Shown one piece after another: positions 16,058 to 25,612 of a stretch of DNA of 64,000 nt. Position 1 is the first letter of the stretch, and the number at the start of each line of letters is the position of its first letter. The notes below the pieces were generated by a model. It worked only from the letters and a program-made list of their open reading frames with translations, searched no databases and was not told the DNA's origin. The position numbers were made by a program, and so were the translations under genes. Source of the stretch: Thiobacillus sp. SCUT-2 (GTDB taxonomy: Bacteria > Pseudomonadota > Gammaproteobacteria > Burkholderiales > Thiobacillaceae); contig NZ_CP141769.1 in NCBI RefSeq assembly GCF_035621355.1, positions 62,001-126,000 of the forward strand, written 5' to 3'.

Positions 16058-16932
16058 TTGCCGTCGCCGGTCAGGCGTTCGAGCGCGCGCATGAGGGCGG
16101 ACGAATCGAGCTCGCTGTCGCCGGCGCCCATCAGCGCGTTCATCTGCTGCGCGATCAGCGCCGCGCCGGGCAACGGGGTCGCGGTTTCCTGCGCGTTGTC
16201 CATGACGATGGCCATGTCCTTGTGGTGCAGCTTGACCTTGAAGCCGGGCTTGTAGTTGGAATCGAGCATGCGCTGGCCGTGCACCTCGAGGATGCGGCTG
16301 CCGGCGAAGCCGCCCATCAGCGCCTCGCGCATCTTCACCGGGTCGACGCCGTTGCGGCGCGCTAACAAAATTGCTTCTGCCACGCCCTCGAAGGTGAGGC
16401 CGACGACGATCTGGTTGCAGCACTTGACGACCTGGCCGGCGCCGTGGCCGCCGACGTGGACGATGTTCTTGCCGAGGATCTCGAACAGCGGGCGCACCTT
16501 CTCGTAGATCGGGGTCTCGCCGCCGACCATGATCGAGAGCGCGCCCTCGCGGGCGCCGGTTTCGCCGCCCGACACCGGCGCGTCGAGCATGTGGACGCCG
16601 CGCTCGGCGAGCGCGGCCGCGATGCGGCGGGTGGCGGCGGGCGAGACCGTGCTCATGTCGACGACGATGTGGCCGGGACGGGCCCCGTGCACCAGTCCGC
16701 GGTCGCCGAGGATGATCTGCTCGACGTCGGTGGTGTCGGAAACGACGGTGAAGGTGACGTCGGTTTCGGCGGCCACCTCGGCAGGCGTGCCCTTGCCGAG
16801 CGCGCCCATCACCAGCATCGGCTCGATGCGGTCGAAGCGGCGGCCGTAAACGGTGAGCTGATGGCCGGCCCGCAGCAGATTTTCCGCCATGGGACGACCC
16901 ATGATGCCGCTGCCGATGAATCCGATCTTCAT
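16054..16932 (-). CDS. 2-hydroxy-3-oxopropionate (tartronate semialdehyde) reductase-like beta-hydroxyacid dehydrogenase
   Basis: This 292-residue member of the 3-hydroxyisobutyrate dehydrogenase family has the dinucleotide motif GFIGSGIMG (residues 4-12), the substrate loop DAPVSGGETGA (118-127) and catalytic Lys170 in GAGQVVKCCNQ. These fit GarR/GlxR, which reduces tartronate semialdehyde to glycerate with NAD(P)H. The adjacent fragment of a glycerate dehydrogenase-type protein is consistent with a glyoxylate/glycerate theme. Both ends overlap neighbours by 4 bp. Confidence 0.85.
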   Translation of the reverse strand: MKIGFIGSGIMGRPMAENLLRAGHQLTVYGRRFDRIEPMLVMGALGKGTPAEVAAETDVTFTVVSDTTDVEQIILGDRGLVHGARPGHIVVDMSTVSPAATRRIAAALAERGVHMLDAPVSGGETGAREGALSIMVGGETPIYEKVRPLFEILGKNIVHVGGHGAGQVVKCCNQIVVGLTFEGVAEAILLARRNGVDPVKMREALMGGFAGSRILEVHGQRMLDSNYKPGFKVKLHHKDMAIVMDNAQETATPLPGAALIAQQMNALMGAGDSELDSSALMRALERLTGDGK

Positions 16933-17885
16933 GATGCAAGTCCCTTCAACAACCAAAGCCAGAATGGCAGCGTAACCAATCCCGCCAGGGTTGACCAGCC
17001 CATGACCAGCCCCGCCAGGCGGGCGTCCAGGCCGAAGCGGTCGGCGAGCGCGATCACCATCACCATGGTCGGCATCGCGGCCTCCAGCACGCCGGCTTCG
17101 CCCAGCTCCGAAAGCGGGCCGGGCCATGCCAGCGCGACGCCGAGCCCCAGCAGGGGCATCAGCGCGAGCTTGATCGCGAGGGCGACGACCACGGCCTTTT
17201 GCGGGCGCAGATCGTGCCACGGAATCGTGAGGCCGAGCACGAACAGCATCAGCGGGATGGTCGGGCTGCCGGCCCAGCGCGCGGCCTCGACCAGCGGCGC
17301 CAGCGCCGCGCCGGAGAGGTTGACCGCGATGCCGGCGGCGAACCCCCACACCGGCGGCAGGCGCAGCCACATCCGCAGGAAGGAGGCGTGCTCGGTGTGG
17401 CGCCCGCAGTGGAAGGCGATCCAGACGCCGAGCGACCAGACCAGCGGCGTGGTCGCGAGCATGTCGGCGAAGAAGGGGTAGCGGCCGCCGCGTTCGCCGA
17501 ACACCGTCGTGAGGAAGGGGTAGCCGAAGAACAGCACGTTGCCGAAACCCGATGCCAGCATGATGGCGCCGCGCTGAGGCCGCGACAGGCCGCGCCCGAG
17601 CGGCGTGGCGAACAGCGCCAGCGCGGCGAGACCGAGCCCTGCGAGGGTGGCGGTGCCGAGGATCAGCGGCAGCTGCAGCAGGTTGAAGTTGACGGTGGCC
17701 GACGCGCCGGCGGCGAAGAACAGCATGGGCGCGAAGAAGTTCAGCACCAGCCGGTTGATCTCGCCGCGCAGGCCGACGATCGAGATGCCGGACTGCCAGC
17801 GCGGCCAGATGCCGCCGGCGGCGATCAGCAGCGCCAGCGGCAGCAGCGTTTTAAGCAGCAGTTGCTGCGCGAGTTCGGACGACAT
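16929..17885 (-). CDS. AEC family transporter (auxin efflux carrier superfamily)
   Basis: This 318-residue protein has about ten hydrophobic helices in the two-bundle AEC pattern, with the mid-protein FGNVLFFGYPFLTTVFGE segment and the PTMVMVIALADRFGLD segment typical of bacterial members. Bacterial AEC proteins carry small carboxylates such as malate or malonate. As the first gene of the operon with the GarR-like reductase, GabD and arginase, it may handle the operon's substrate or product. Its stop overlaps the next start (ATGA). Confidence 0.85.
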   Translation of the reverse strand: MSSELAQQLLLKTLLPLALLIAAGGIWPRWQSGISIVGLRGEINRLVLNFFAPMLFFAAGASATVNFNLLQLPLILGTATLAGLGLAALALFATPLGRGLSRPQRGAIMLASGFGNVLFFGYPFLTTVFGERGGRYPFFADMLATTPLVWSLGVWIAFHCGRHTEHASFLRMWLRLPPVWGFAAGIAVNLSGAALAPLVEAARWAGSPTIPLMLFVLGLTIPWHDLRPQKAVVVALAIKLALMPLLGLGVALAWPGPLSELGEAGVLEAAMPTMVMVIALADRFGLDARLAGLVMGWSTLAGLVTLPFWLWLLKGLAS

Positions 17886-17967
17886 GCGGGAGGCGGCGGA
17901 CGGCAGGGGCGCCCATCATACCGCCGCATTGCCGCCGGCGCGCGAGGCGCCCCGGGGCGTCAGGGGG

Positions 17968-18945
17968 TCAGGTGCGGGATGCCGCGGTGTAGCGCGCGTC
18001 GTTGCCGCGCGGCGCGGGGGACTCTTCCAGCCAGTCCTTGATGCGCATGGCATCGCGCGCGCGGCTGTTGTTGCCGGTGGCGTCGAGCAGCACGATGATG
18101 ACGTCGCGCTGGGCCACCTGGGCCTGCATCACCAGGCAGTGGCCGGCCTCGTTGATGAAGCCGGTCTTCGACAGCCCGATGTGCCAGCCGTCCATGCGCG
18201 TCAGGCGGTTCGTGTTGTTGAAGGCGACCGCGCGATAGAAGACCCGCGCCGGACGATGGTGCTTCTTCTTCAGCACCACCCGCTGCGTGCCCAGCGTGTA
18301 CTGGCCGGTCGCGGTGATGTGGCGGATCTCCGGATAGTTCCTGTAGGCGTAGTTGGCGAGCCTGGCGAGATCGAGGGCGGTCGAGCGGTTGCTGCTGGAC
18401 AGCCCCGTCGGCTCGACGTACACGGTGTCGCGCATGCCGAGCGCACGCGCGGTGCGGTTCATGGTGGCGACGAAGCGCTCGACGCCGCCGGGATAGGAAC
18501 GGGCCAGCGCGTGGGCGGCGCGGTTGTCGGAGGCGATCAGCGCCAGGTGCAGCAGCTGCTCGCGGGTGTAGCGCGCGCCGATCGCCAGCCGCGAACCGGT
18601 TCCCTTGATGGTGTCGCGGTCGTCGCTGGTGATCGTGATGTGCTCGTCGAGCGGCAGGTCGGCGCTGATCACCAGCATGGCCGTCATCAGCTTGGTGATC
18701 GAGGCGATCGGCGTCTGCAGCGTGGCGTTCTTCTCGAGCAGCGGCTGGCCGCTCGCCTGGTCGAACACCAGCGCCGACTGCGCGCTGAGTTCGGGTAGCG
18801 GCGGCATGTCGCGCGCCCCATGCTCGGCGGGCTGCGACGGGGCGTTCTGGTCGCTCCAGCGCTCGGACGCCGAGCCGTCCAGCGCGGCCGCGCCGGTGTG
18901 CACGCACAGCAAGATCAATCCGGTCAGTACAGCTTTCATGTTCAT
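17968..18945 (-). CDS. pbpG: D-alanyl-D-alanine endopeptidase, penicillin-binding protein 7 family
   Basis: This 325-residue periplasmic serine peptidase carries all three penicillin-binding motifs: SITK (Ser82, Lys85), SDN near residue 140 and KTG near residue 245. It has a signal peptide (about residues 1-22) and a short linker before the domain, which fits PbpG, an endopeptidase cleaving DD-cross-links. The start MNMKAVLTG was chosen over a longer reading that would add 33 residues without signal-peptide character. The gene is divergent from the histidine kinase gene. Confidence 0.9.
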   Translation of the reverse strand: MNMKAVLTGLILLCVHTGAAALDGSASERWSDQNAPSQPAEHGARDMPPLPELSAQSALVFDQASGQPLLEKNATLQTPIASITKLMTAMLVISADLPLDEHITITSDDRDTIKGTGSRLAIGARYTREQLLHLALIASDNRAAHALARSYPGGVERFVATMNRTARALGMRDTVYVEPTGLSSSNRSTALDLARLANYAYRNYPEIRHITATGQYTLGTQRVVLKKKHHRPARVFYRAVAFNNTNRLTRMDGWHIGLSKTGFINEAGHCLVMQAQVAQRDVIIVLLDATGNNSRARDAMRIKDWLEESPAPRGNDARYTAASRT

Positions 18946-18967
18946 TCGCGCCCTGCTCAAAAAATTA

Positions 18968-18996
18968 CCGGGAATGCTAAAAAATAGCCGGGAATG
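18968..18996. repeat. pair of CCGGGAATG direct repeats upstream of pbpG
   Basis: Two exact 9-bp copies start 20 bp apart (18968 and 18988), about two helical turns, in the AT-rich spacer between divergent pbpG and the histidine kinase gene. They could bind a dimeric regulator; no known factor is recognised. Confidence 0.4.
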
Positions 18997-19121
18997 TATC
19001 ACCCTAGATGAAATACGGACACGCAGCGCAGAACTTGAAAACAACAGTTCGCGCGCGGCACCCGAATAATCTCCACCTCTGGATTGACGGTTTAACAGAA
19101 TTAGTTATATATAGCAATGAC

Positions 19122-21095
19122 ATGGGAGAACTTTCAAATAATTTACTAAAGAAATCGGAGCTAACAGCGTGTGCCTGTGCCCCCGGGGTGGTGGCCGAAG
19201 CGCTGGAGCAGCTGATGCGTGGCGAGAGCGCCGAGGCGGAGCTTTCCGCCTGCCTGCGCCACGATCCCGTGCTCGCCCTGCGCGTGCGGCTGCTGGCCCC
19301 CGATTTCGCGGCCGAGCCGGAGCTGCTGCACGCCATGCTGATGGCGGTGCCGGTCGCGACGCAGCCTGGTTACCCGGCACGCTGGCGCCAGTCCGTCGCC
19401 GTCGCGTACCTGGCGCAGGCGCTGGCGGTGCGTTCCGGCGCGGCGGACGCCGAGGCGGCCTGGACCGCAGGCCTCTCCCACAATCTCGCGGAATACCTGG
19501 ATGGCGGTGCCGGGCCGTCGGCGCAGGCCGCCGATTGGCTCGGTGCGCTCGACAGCGACGGCTGGCTCGCCGACGCGGTGCGCTATCACGCCGAGCCGCT
19601 GGCCCGCGGCCGCGCGGCGCATCCGCTGGTGCGCATCGTCCAGCTCGCCTACCAGTTGCTGACGCGGGCCGACGCGGTCGACAGCGTCGACGTACGCGCC
19701 GCCCTCGCGGCGCTGCAGCTGGGCGCGGGCGAAGCGGCGCAATTGCTGGCGGAAAGCCAGACGCAGGCGCGCCAGCAGGCCGCGCGCTTCGGCATCGTCG
19801 ATGCGCCGACGGCGGCGTCGGGCGCCGGCTACGACCGCCTCGCACGGCTTTACGCGGGGCAGGCTGCGCAGGCCGCGCTGCACGGCTATTTCCGCCGCGC
19901 GCACGGCGCGCCCGACGAGGCGTACGCCCTGTTGCAGCGCGCGCTGCGGGCGCTCTTCGGCGTCGAGCGTGCCGGCGTGTTCGCGCCCGCGCCGGACGGC
20001 AGCCTGCGCATCACGCCTCTGCTGCCGGCGGTGGCCGGGCTTGCGGCGCTGGCGATCCCCCCCGACGACGGCCATTCCGCGCTGCCGCGCGCGCTGGCCC
20101 GCCATGCGTCGCAACAGTTCGAGCGCGGTGCGCCCGATGCCGCGCTCGCCGACGAACAGATCGCGCGGCTGCTCGGCGTGACGCGCTTCCTGTGCCAGCC
20201 GCTGGCCTTGCATGACGGTCGCACCGGCGTGCTGGTGGCGGGCGATCCGCTTCCCGACCTCGGGGTCTCGCCGCTGTGGCGTGGTGCCCTGAGCGAATGC
20301 GGCGAAGCCTTGCAGCCCGCTGCCGTCGTCGCCGTGGCGCTGCCGCCCGCGCCCGCCGAAACCCCGGCGCCGGCGGCGGACGACATTCCGCGCGACCGGG
20401 TGCGCCGCGCCGTGCACGAGGTCGCCAACCCGCTGACCATCATGCGCAACTACGTCAACCTCCTGTCCGAGCGGCTGGGCGCGGACTCGACGGTGCAGCG
20501 CGACCTCGGCATCATCGGCGACGAGATCGAGCGCGTCGCGCGCATCGTGCGCGGCATCACCGTGGCCGAGGAGGCCGTGACGCCGGCTCCGGCCCTCGAG
20601 CTGGTGTCGGTCAACAGCGTCGTCTCGGAGCTGGTCCGGATGGCGCTCGGGACGCTGTTCACGCCGAACAAGATCAACGTGCAGATCGATCTCAATCCCG
20701 ACGTGCCGCCGGTGCCCTTGCACAAGGACCTGCTGAAGCAGGTGCTGTTCAACCTGGCGAAGAATGCCGTCGAGGCTATGCACGCCGGCGGTCATCTGAG
20801 GTTCATGACGCGCCAGATCATCGCCGACGGTCAGCGCCAGATCGAGATCGAGGTGGCGGACACCGGGCCCGGCCTGCCGCCGTCGGTGGCCTCGCATCTG
20901 TTCGAACCGGTCATCAGCGAGAAGGGCGGCGACCATGCCGGCCTCGGCCTGGCGATCAGCCGCGGCCTGGTCGAGCGCATGAACGGCCAGCTGAGCTGCA
21001 CCAGCACGCCGCAGGGAACGCGCTTCGTGATCCGCGTCCCGACGCTGCAGAACGGCCAGGCTCCATCCACGAATACACGCTACGGGTCGATGTAA
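19122..21095 (+). CDS. sensor histidine kinase with HDOD-like and GAF-like input region
   Basis: This soluble protein of about 657 residues appears to have a degenerate HDOD-type helical region (residues 20-240), a GAF-like sensor region (about 255-400), then a HisKA dimerisation helix with phospho-acceptor His432 (HEVANPLTIMRNY) and a HATPase domain (KNAVEAM N-box, DTGPGLP, HAGLGLAISRGLV). There are no membrane segments, so it senses a cytoplasmic signal. The 38 codons upstream of the chosen ATG are AT-rich and look non-coding; a start at 19008 is the alternative. The response-regulator gene follows 22 bp later. Confidence 0.82.
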   Translation: MGELSNNLLKKSELTACACAPGVVAEALEQLMRGESAEAELSACLRHDPVLALRVRLLAPDFAAEPELLHAMLMAVPVATQPGYPARWRQSVAVAYLAQALAVRSGAADAEAAWTAGLSHNLAEYLDGGAGPSAQAADWLGALDSDGWLADAVRYHAEPLARGRAAHPLVRIVQLAYQLLTRADAVDSVDVRAALAALQLGAGEAAQLLAESQTQARQQAARFGIVDAPTAASGAGYDRLARLYAGQAAQAALHGYFRRAHGAPDEAYALLQRALRALFGVERAGVFAPAPDGSLRITPLLPAVAGLAALAIPPDDGHSALPRALARHASQQFERGAPDAALADEQIARLLGVTRFLCQPLALHDGRTGVLVAGDPLPDLGVSPLWRGALSECGEALQPAAVVAVALPPAPAETPAPAADDIPRDRVRRAVHEVANPLTIMRNYVNLLSERLGADSTVQRDLGIIGDEIERVARIVRGITVAEEAVTPAPALELVSVNSVVSELVRMALGTLFTPNKINVQIDLNPDVPPVPLHKDLLKQVLFNLAKNAVEAMHAGGHLRFMTRQIIADGQRQIEIEVADTGPGLPPSVASHLFEPVISEKGGDHAGLGLAISRGLVERMNGQLSCTSTPQGTRFVIRVPTLQNGQAPSTNTRYGSM

Positions 21096-21117
21096 CCCGC
21101 GCATTTAGGAGAACACC

Positions 21118-23325
21118 GTGTCCGACGATCCCACTGAATCCGATCCGCAGCGCAGCACGGTCAGCGCCTTTCCGGTACGCCCGCGCCTGCTGGTGGTCGA
21201 CGACGAGCCCCTGATCCTGGAGGGTCTCGAGCGGCTGCTGACGTCCCGCGACTACGACGTGGTGACGGCCAACGGCGGCTGCGACGCGCTGATCGCGATC
21301 GGCAAGCAGCAGTTTGACGCCATCCTGCTCGACCTCGGCATGCCGGACCTCAACGGCAACGAAGTGCTGCGCTTCGTCGCCGACCGCAGCGCGGATACGC
21401 CGGTCATCGTCGTCTCCGGCGACAGCACCATCGACGCCGCGATCCGCGCGCTGCGCGGCGGCGCCGCCGACTTCGTGCGCAAGCCCTACGAGCCGGAGGA
21501 ACTGCTGCGCCGCCTCGACAACACGCTGGCGCGTCGTCGCCTGGAGAAGGAGAACAACCACATCCTGCAGCGGCTGCAACAGTCGGAGAAATGGCACCGC
21601 TTCCTCGTCAACAGCTCGCCCGATTTCATCTATACGCTCGACTGCGAAGGCCGCTTCACCTTCGTCAACGACCGTGTCGAGAGCCTGCTCGGCTACCGCC
21701 GCGAGGAACTGCTCGGACAGCACTACAGCCTGGTGATCCACGAGGACGACCTGGTGCGCGCCGAGCACATCTTCAACGAGCGCCGCGCCGGCGACCGCAA
21801 TGCGCGCAACATCGAGATCCGCCTCAAGTGCAACCCGGGCATGCGCCGCCCGCGCCTGATGAACGGCCGCTGCAAGTGCGTCGAGCTCACCGCGACCGGC
21901 ATGTACGACGAGGAGGCCGGCCCGTTCGAGCGGCGCTTCATCGGCAGCTACGGCGTCGCCAAGGACATCACCGAGCGCAAGCAGGCCGAGGAGACCGTGC
22001 ATTACCAGGCCTACCACGACCTGCTCACCGGGCTGCCCAACCGCGCGCTGTTCCGCGACCATCTGGGCCTCATGCTGGCGCAGGCCAAGCGCAACCAGAA
22101 GCCGCTCGCGGTGCTGAGCCTCGATCTCGACCACTTCAAGGTCATCAACGATTCGCTCGGCCACACCATCGGCGACGAGCTGCTGCTCGCCGTCGGTGCC
22201 CGCCTGCGCCAGTGCCTGCGCGAGGGCGACACGCTCGCGCGCCTGGGCGGCGACGAATTCGCCGTGCTGCTGCCGACCCTGGTTTCGCGCAGCGACGTCG
22301 AGCACATCTGCCGCAAGGTCATCCAGGTGCTGTCGAAGCCGGTCTACGTGAAGGGCCACGAGATCTACATTTCCGTGAGCATCGGCGCCTGCGTGTCGCC
22401 GGACGACGGCGACATGATCGACAGCCTGATCCGCCAGGCCGAGATCGCCATGTACCAGGCCAAGTCGCACGGCCGCAGCCGCCTGCAGTTCTGGGAGCCG
22501 GGCATGCAGGCGCCCTATTCCGAGCGCATGCAGATCGAGGCGGATCTCCGCCGCGCGCTGGCGCGCAACGAGTTCGTGCTGTTCTACCAGCCGCAGGTCG
22601 ACACCGTGAGCGGCGAGGTCCGCGGCTTCGAGGCCCTGCTGCGCTGGTGGCATCCGCAGCGCGGCCTGCTCACGCCGGCCGACTTCATCCCGGTCGCCGA
22701 GGAGTCCGGCGTCATCGTGCCGATCGGCGACTGGGTGCTGCGCGAGGCCAGCGCCCAGCTGGCCGAATGGCGCAAGGCGGACCTGCCGGCCATGCGCCTG
22801 TCGGTCAACATCTCGGCGCGGCAGCTCGAGAGCCCCGATTTCGTCGACAGCGTCATGCGCGCGGTGCAGGTCTACGCGCTCGACGGCCGCCAGCTGGAGC
22901 TGGAGATCACCGAAAGCCTGCTGATGCGCGACTTCGAGGCCAACGCCATCAAGCTCGGGCGGCTGTCCGCCGCGGGCATCCGCCTCGCCATCGACGACTT
23001 CGGCACCGGCTACAGCTCCTTCAAGTACCTGTCGCGCTTCCCCATCCACACGCTGAAGATCGACCAGTCCTTCGTGCAGGATCTCGACCGCGAGGAGAAC
23101 CTGTCCATCGTCAACGCGATGATCGCGATGGGGCGCGGCATGAATCTCACCGTCATCGCCGAAGGGGTCGAGACCGAATCCCAGCTCGCCCGGCTGCAGC
23201 AGATGCAGTGCCACGAGATCCAGGGCCATTACTGCAGCCCGCCGCTCTCGGGCCACGCTGCGACGGTCATGCTGGGCCAGCACGGCCCCGGCTTCGCCCA
23301 CGGCGTGCAGCGCGCGGCGAGCTGA
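21118..23325 (+). CDS. response regulator with REC-PAS-GGDEF-EAL domains (c-di-GMP signalling)
   Basis: This 735-residue protein begins with a receiver domain (acidic pair Asp28-Asp29, phospho-acceptor Asp72, Lys122), followed by a PAS domain (about 155-290). A GGDEF domain has an intact GGDEF at 377-381 and an RxxD inhibitory site just before it; an EAL domain has EAL at 505-507 and the DDFGTGYSS loop. It can potentially both make and break cyclic di-GMP, with the histidine kinase encoded just upstream as probable partner. The GTG start follows an AGGAGA ribosome site. Confidence 0.92.
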   Translation: MSDDPTESDPQRSTVSAFPVRPRLLVVDDEPLILEGLERLLTSRDYDVVTANGGCDALIAIGKQQFDAILLDLGMPDLNGNEVLRFVADRSADTPVIVVSGDSTIDAAIRALRGGAADFVRKPYEPEELLRRLDNTLARRRLEKENNHILQRLQQSEKWHRFLVNSSPDFIYTLDCEGRFTFVNDRVESLLGYRREELLGQHYSLVIHEDDLVRAEHIFNERRAGDRNARNIEIRLKCNPGMRRPRLMNGRCKCVELTATGMYDEEAGPFERRFIGSYGVAKDITERKQAEETVHYQAYHDLLTGLPNRALFRDHLGLMLAQAKRNQKPLAVLSLDLDHFKVINDSLGHTIGDELLLAVGARLRQCLREGDTLARLGGDEFAVLLPTLVSRSDVEHICRKVIQVLSKPVYVKGHEIYISVSIGACVSPDDGDMIDSLIRQAEIAMYQAKSHGRSRLQFWEPGMQAPYSERMQIEADLRRALARNEFVLFYQPQVDTVSGEVRGFEALLRWWHPQRGLLTPADFIPVAEESGVIVPIGDWVLREASAQLAEWRKADLPAMRLSVNISARQLESPDFVDSVMRAVQVYALDGRQLELEITESLLMRDFEANAIKLGRLSAAGIRLAIDDFGTGYSSFKYLSRFPIHTLKIDQSFVQDLDREENLSIVNAMIAMGRGMNLTVIAEGVETESQLARLQQMQCHEIQGHYCSPPLSGHAATVMLGQHGPGFAHGVQRAAS

Positions 23326-23337
23326 AGCGGCCCGCGC

Positions 23338-24447
23338 TCAATAGAGGCGGTGGCGGAACAGCCAGCTCGCGAGGCTCAGGGTCACCACGCCGATCGCCGC
23401 CATCGGCCATAGCTGGCCCGTCAGCACGTCGAAGCCCGCGCCTTCGAGGAAGACCTTGCGCAGGATCACCAGGAAATAGCGCAGCGGGTCGATCAGCGTG
23501 ATCGCCTGGACCAGCGGCGGCATGTTGGCGATCGGCGTCGCGAATCCCGACAGGATCACCGCCGGCACCATGAACAGGAAGGCGCCGAGCAGGCCCTGCT
23601 GCTGGGTCACCGCCAGCGCGGAGATCAGCAGCCCGGCGCCGACGCCCGACAGCAGGAACAGGGCGAGCCCGCCGTAGAGCGCGGGCAGGCTGCCCAGCAG
23701 CGGCACCTTGAACCAGAGCGTCGCGATCAGCAGGATCACCGTGCCCTGCACCATGCCGATCAGGAAGCCCGGCAGTGCCTTGCCGAGCAGGATCTCGGCG
23801 GGCCGCAGCGGCGTCACCAGCAGCTGGTCGAAGGTCCCCTGTTCGCGCTCGCGCGCGACCGTCAGCGCCGTGACCAGCATGGTCACCACCAGCGTGAGCA
23901 TGCCGACCAGGCCGGGGATGAAGAACCAGCGGCTTTCCAGGTTGGGGTTGAACCACGCGCGCGTCTCCAGGCGCGCCGGCGCCGCGGCCAGCCCGTGGGA
24001 CGCCGCCCACTCGCGGTTGAACCGTTCGACGATGCTCCGGACGTCGCCCAGCACGATCATTGCCGTGTTCGAGTTGCGGCCGTCGACGATGACCTGCAGC
24101 GGCGCGCTGCCGTGCGACTGCAGGTCGGCACTGAAACGGGGGCCGAGATGGATCACCACCAGTACATCGCGGCGGTCCACGCGCGGCGCGATCTCGCCCG
24201 CCGCGTGCAGGGTGGCGACCCGGCGGAACGTCGGGGCGCCGTCGAAGGCCGCCACCAGCTCGCGCCCCGCCGCGCCGCTGTCCTCGTTGTAGAGCGCGTA
24301 GGGGACGTGCTTGAGATCGTAGGTGGCGGCGTAGCCGAACACCAGCAGCTGGATCATCGGCGGCACGATCAGCACCATGCGGCTGCGCGGATCCTTGAGC
24401 AGGGCGAGGAATTCCTTGTGGATCAGCGCGAGCAGGCGGATCAGCAT
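23338..24447 (-). CDS. ABC-2 type transporter permease (YhhJ/YbhR-like)
   Basis: This 369-residue permease has an N-terminal membrane helix (about 20-40), a large extracytoplasmic domain (45-175) and five more helices at the C-terminus with the conserved TVAREREQGTFDQLLVTPLR segment. It is the second of two paralogous permeases in a four-gene cluster (HlyD-type adaptor, fused double ATPase, two permeases) resembling E. coli YbhGFSR and YhiI-RbbA-YhhJ. Such systems export drugs or other amphiphiles. It lies 13 bp after the previous permease gene. Confidence 0.9.
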   Translation of the reverse strand: MLIRLLALIHKEFLALLKDPRSRMVLIVPPMIQLLVFGYAATYDLKHVPYALYNEDSGAAGRELVAAFDGAPTFRRVATLHAAGEIAPRVDRRDVLVVIHLGPRFSADLQSHGSAPLQVIVDGRNSNTAMIVLGDVRSIVERFNREWAASHGLAAAPARLETRAWFNPNLESRWFFIPGLVGMLTLVVTMLVTALTVAREREQGTFDQLLVTPLRPAEILLGKALPGFLIGMVQGTVILLIATLWFKVPLLGSLPALYGGLALFLLSGVGAGLLISALAVTQQQGLLGAFLFMVPAVILSGFATPIANMPPLVQAITLIDPLRYFLVILRKVFLEGAGFDVLTGQLWPMAAIGVVTLSLASWLFRHRLY

Positions 24448-24460
24448 GCGGTCGTCCCCT

Positions 24461-25612
24461 TCATTCGAGCCGCTTCCTGGACTTGCGCCAGGTGATGCCG
24501 AGGAAGATCGCGGCCATGGCCAGCAGCGCCAGGGCGTTGGGCAGCACCACCGCCCACACGTCGCCGGCGAGGAACAGCGTCTGCACGATCGAGACGAAGT
24601 AACGCGCGACCACGATGTGGGTGACGCCCTGCACCACCGCCGGCATGCTGTCGATGTCGAAGATGAAACCGGAGAGCAGGAAGGCGGGGAGGAAGGTGCC
24701 GATGATGGCGATCTGGCCGGCGACGAACTGGTTGCGCGCGACGGTCGAGATGGCGAGCCCCATTCCGAGCGCCGCCAGCAGGAACAGCGAGGCGCAGGTC
24801 CACAGGAGCCAGAACGAACCGCGCAGCGGCACGTCGAAGAGCGCCACCGCGAGGCCGACGGTCAGCAGCATGCCGCCGGTGCCGAGCACGAAGTAGGCGA
24901 CGATCTTGCCCAGCAGCACCTCGCTCATGCTCGCCGGCGTCACCAGCAGCGCCTCGAGCGTGCCGCGCTCCCATTCGCGCGCCATCACCAGCGCGGTCAG
25001 CAGCGTGCCGATCAGCGTCATGATGATCGCCACCAGGCCGGGCACGAGGAAGTTGCGGCTGCGCACTTCGGGGTTGTACCAGATGCGCTGCACCAGCTCG
25101 ACCGGCGCGGCGAACGCCTGTCCCGCGCTGGCGGCGCGCCGCGCCAGCCAGTTGCCCCAGGCGCCCTCGACGTAGCCCTGGGTGAGGCGGGCGGTGTTGG
25201 CGTCGACGCCGTTGACGATGAGCTGGATCGGGGCGCCGTCCGGCCGCCGCAGCCGCTCGGCGAAATCGGCGCGCAGGCGGACGATCGCGCGCACCTTGCC
25301 TTCGCGCAGCGCCTCTTCCGCATCGGCCAGCGTCAGTGCGCGCATCGGCGCGAAGTAGTGGCTGCTTTCGAGGCTCGCCAGGAAGTCCGCGGTGTCGGCC
25401 GAGGGTTGTTCCGCCACGAGCGCCACCGGCACGTGGTCGGCGTCGAGCGAAACGCCGTAGCCGAACAGCACCAGCAGGAAGATCGGCATGACGAAGGCGA
25501 TCGCGATGCTGCTCGGGTCGCGCACGATCTGCAGGAACTCCTTGCGCACCAGCCCCTTCAGCCGCATCAGGCGGCCGCCGCGAGGGGCCGCCGTGCGCTG
25601 CGGCGCGCTCAC
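24461..25612 (-). CDS. ABC-2 type transporter permease (YbhS-like)
   Basis: This protein of about 383 residues has the same layout as its neighbour: one N-terminal helix (IAIAFVMPIFLLVLFGYG), a long external domain and five C-terminal helices around MAREWERGTLEALLVTP. The GTG at 25612 overlaps the stop of the ATPase gene (GTGA) as elsewhere in this genome; an ATG at 25567 (MRLKGLVRKE) would remove 15 residues and is almost equally plausible. It should form a heterodimeric channel with the downstream permease. Confidence 0.9.
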   Translation of the reverse strand: MSAPQRTAAPRGGRLMRLKGLVRKEFLQIVRDPSSIAIAFVMPIFLLVLFGYGVSLDADHVPVALVAEQPSADTADFLASLESSHYFAPMRALTLADAEEALREGKVRAIVRLRADFAERLRRPDGAPIQLIVNGVDANTARLTQGYVEGAWGNWLARRAASAGQAFAAPVELVQRIWYNPEVRSRNFLVPGLVAIIMTLIGTLLTALVMAREWERGTLEALLVTPASMSEVLLGKIVAYFVLGTGGMLLTVGLAVALFDVPLRGSFWLLWTCASLFLLAALGMGLAISTVARNQFVAGQIAIIGTFLPAFLLSGFIFDIDSMPAVVQGVTHIVVARYFVSIVQTLFLAGDVWAVVLPNALALLAMAAIFLGITWRKSRKRLE

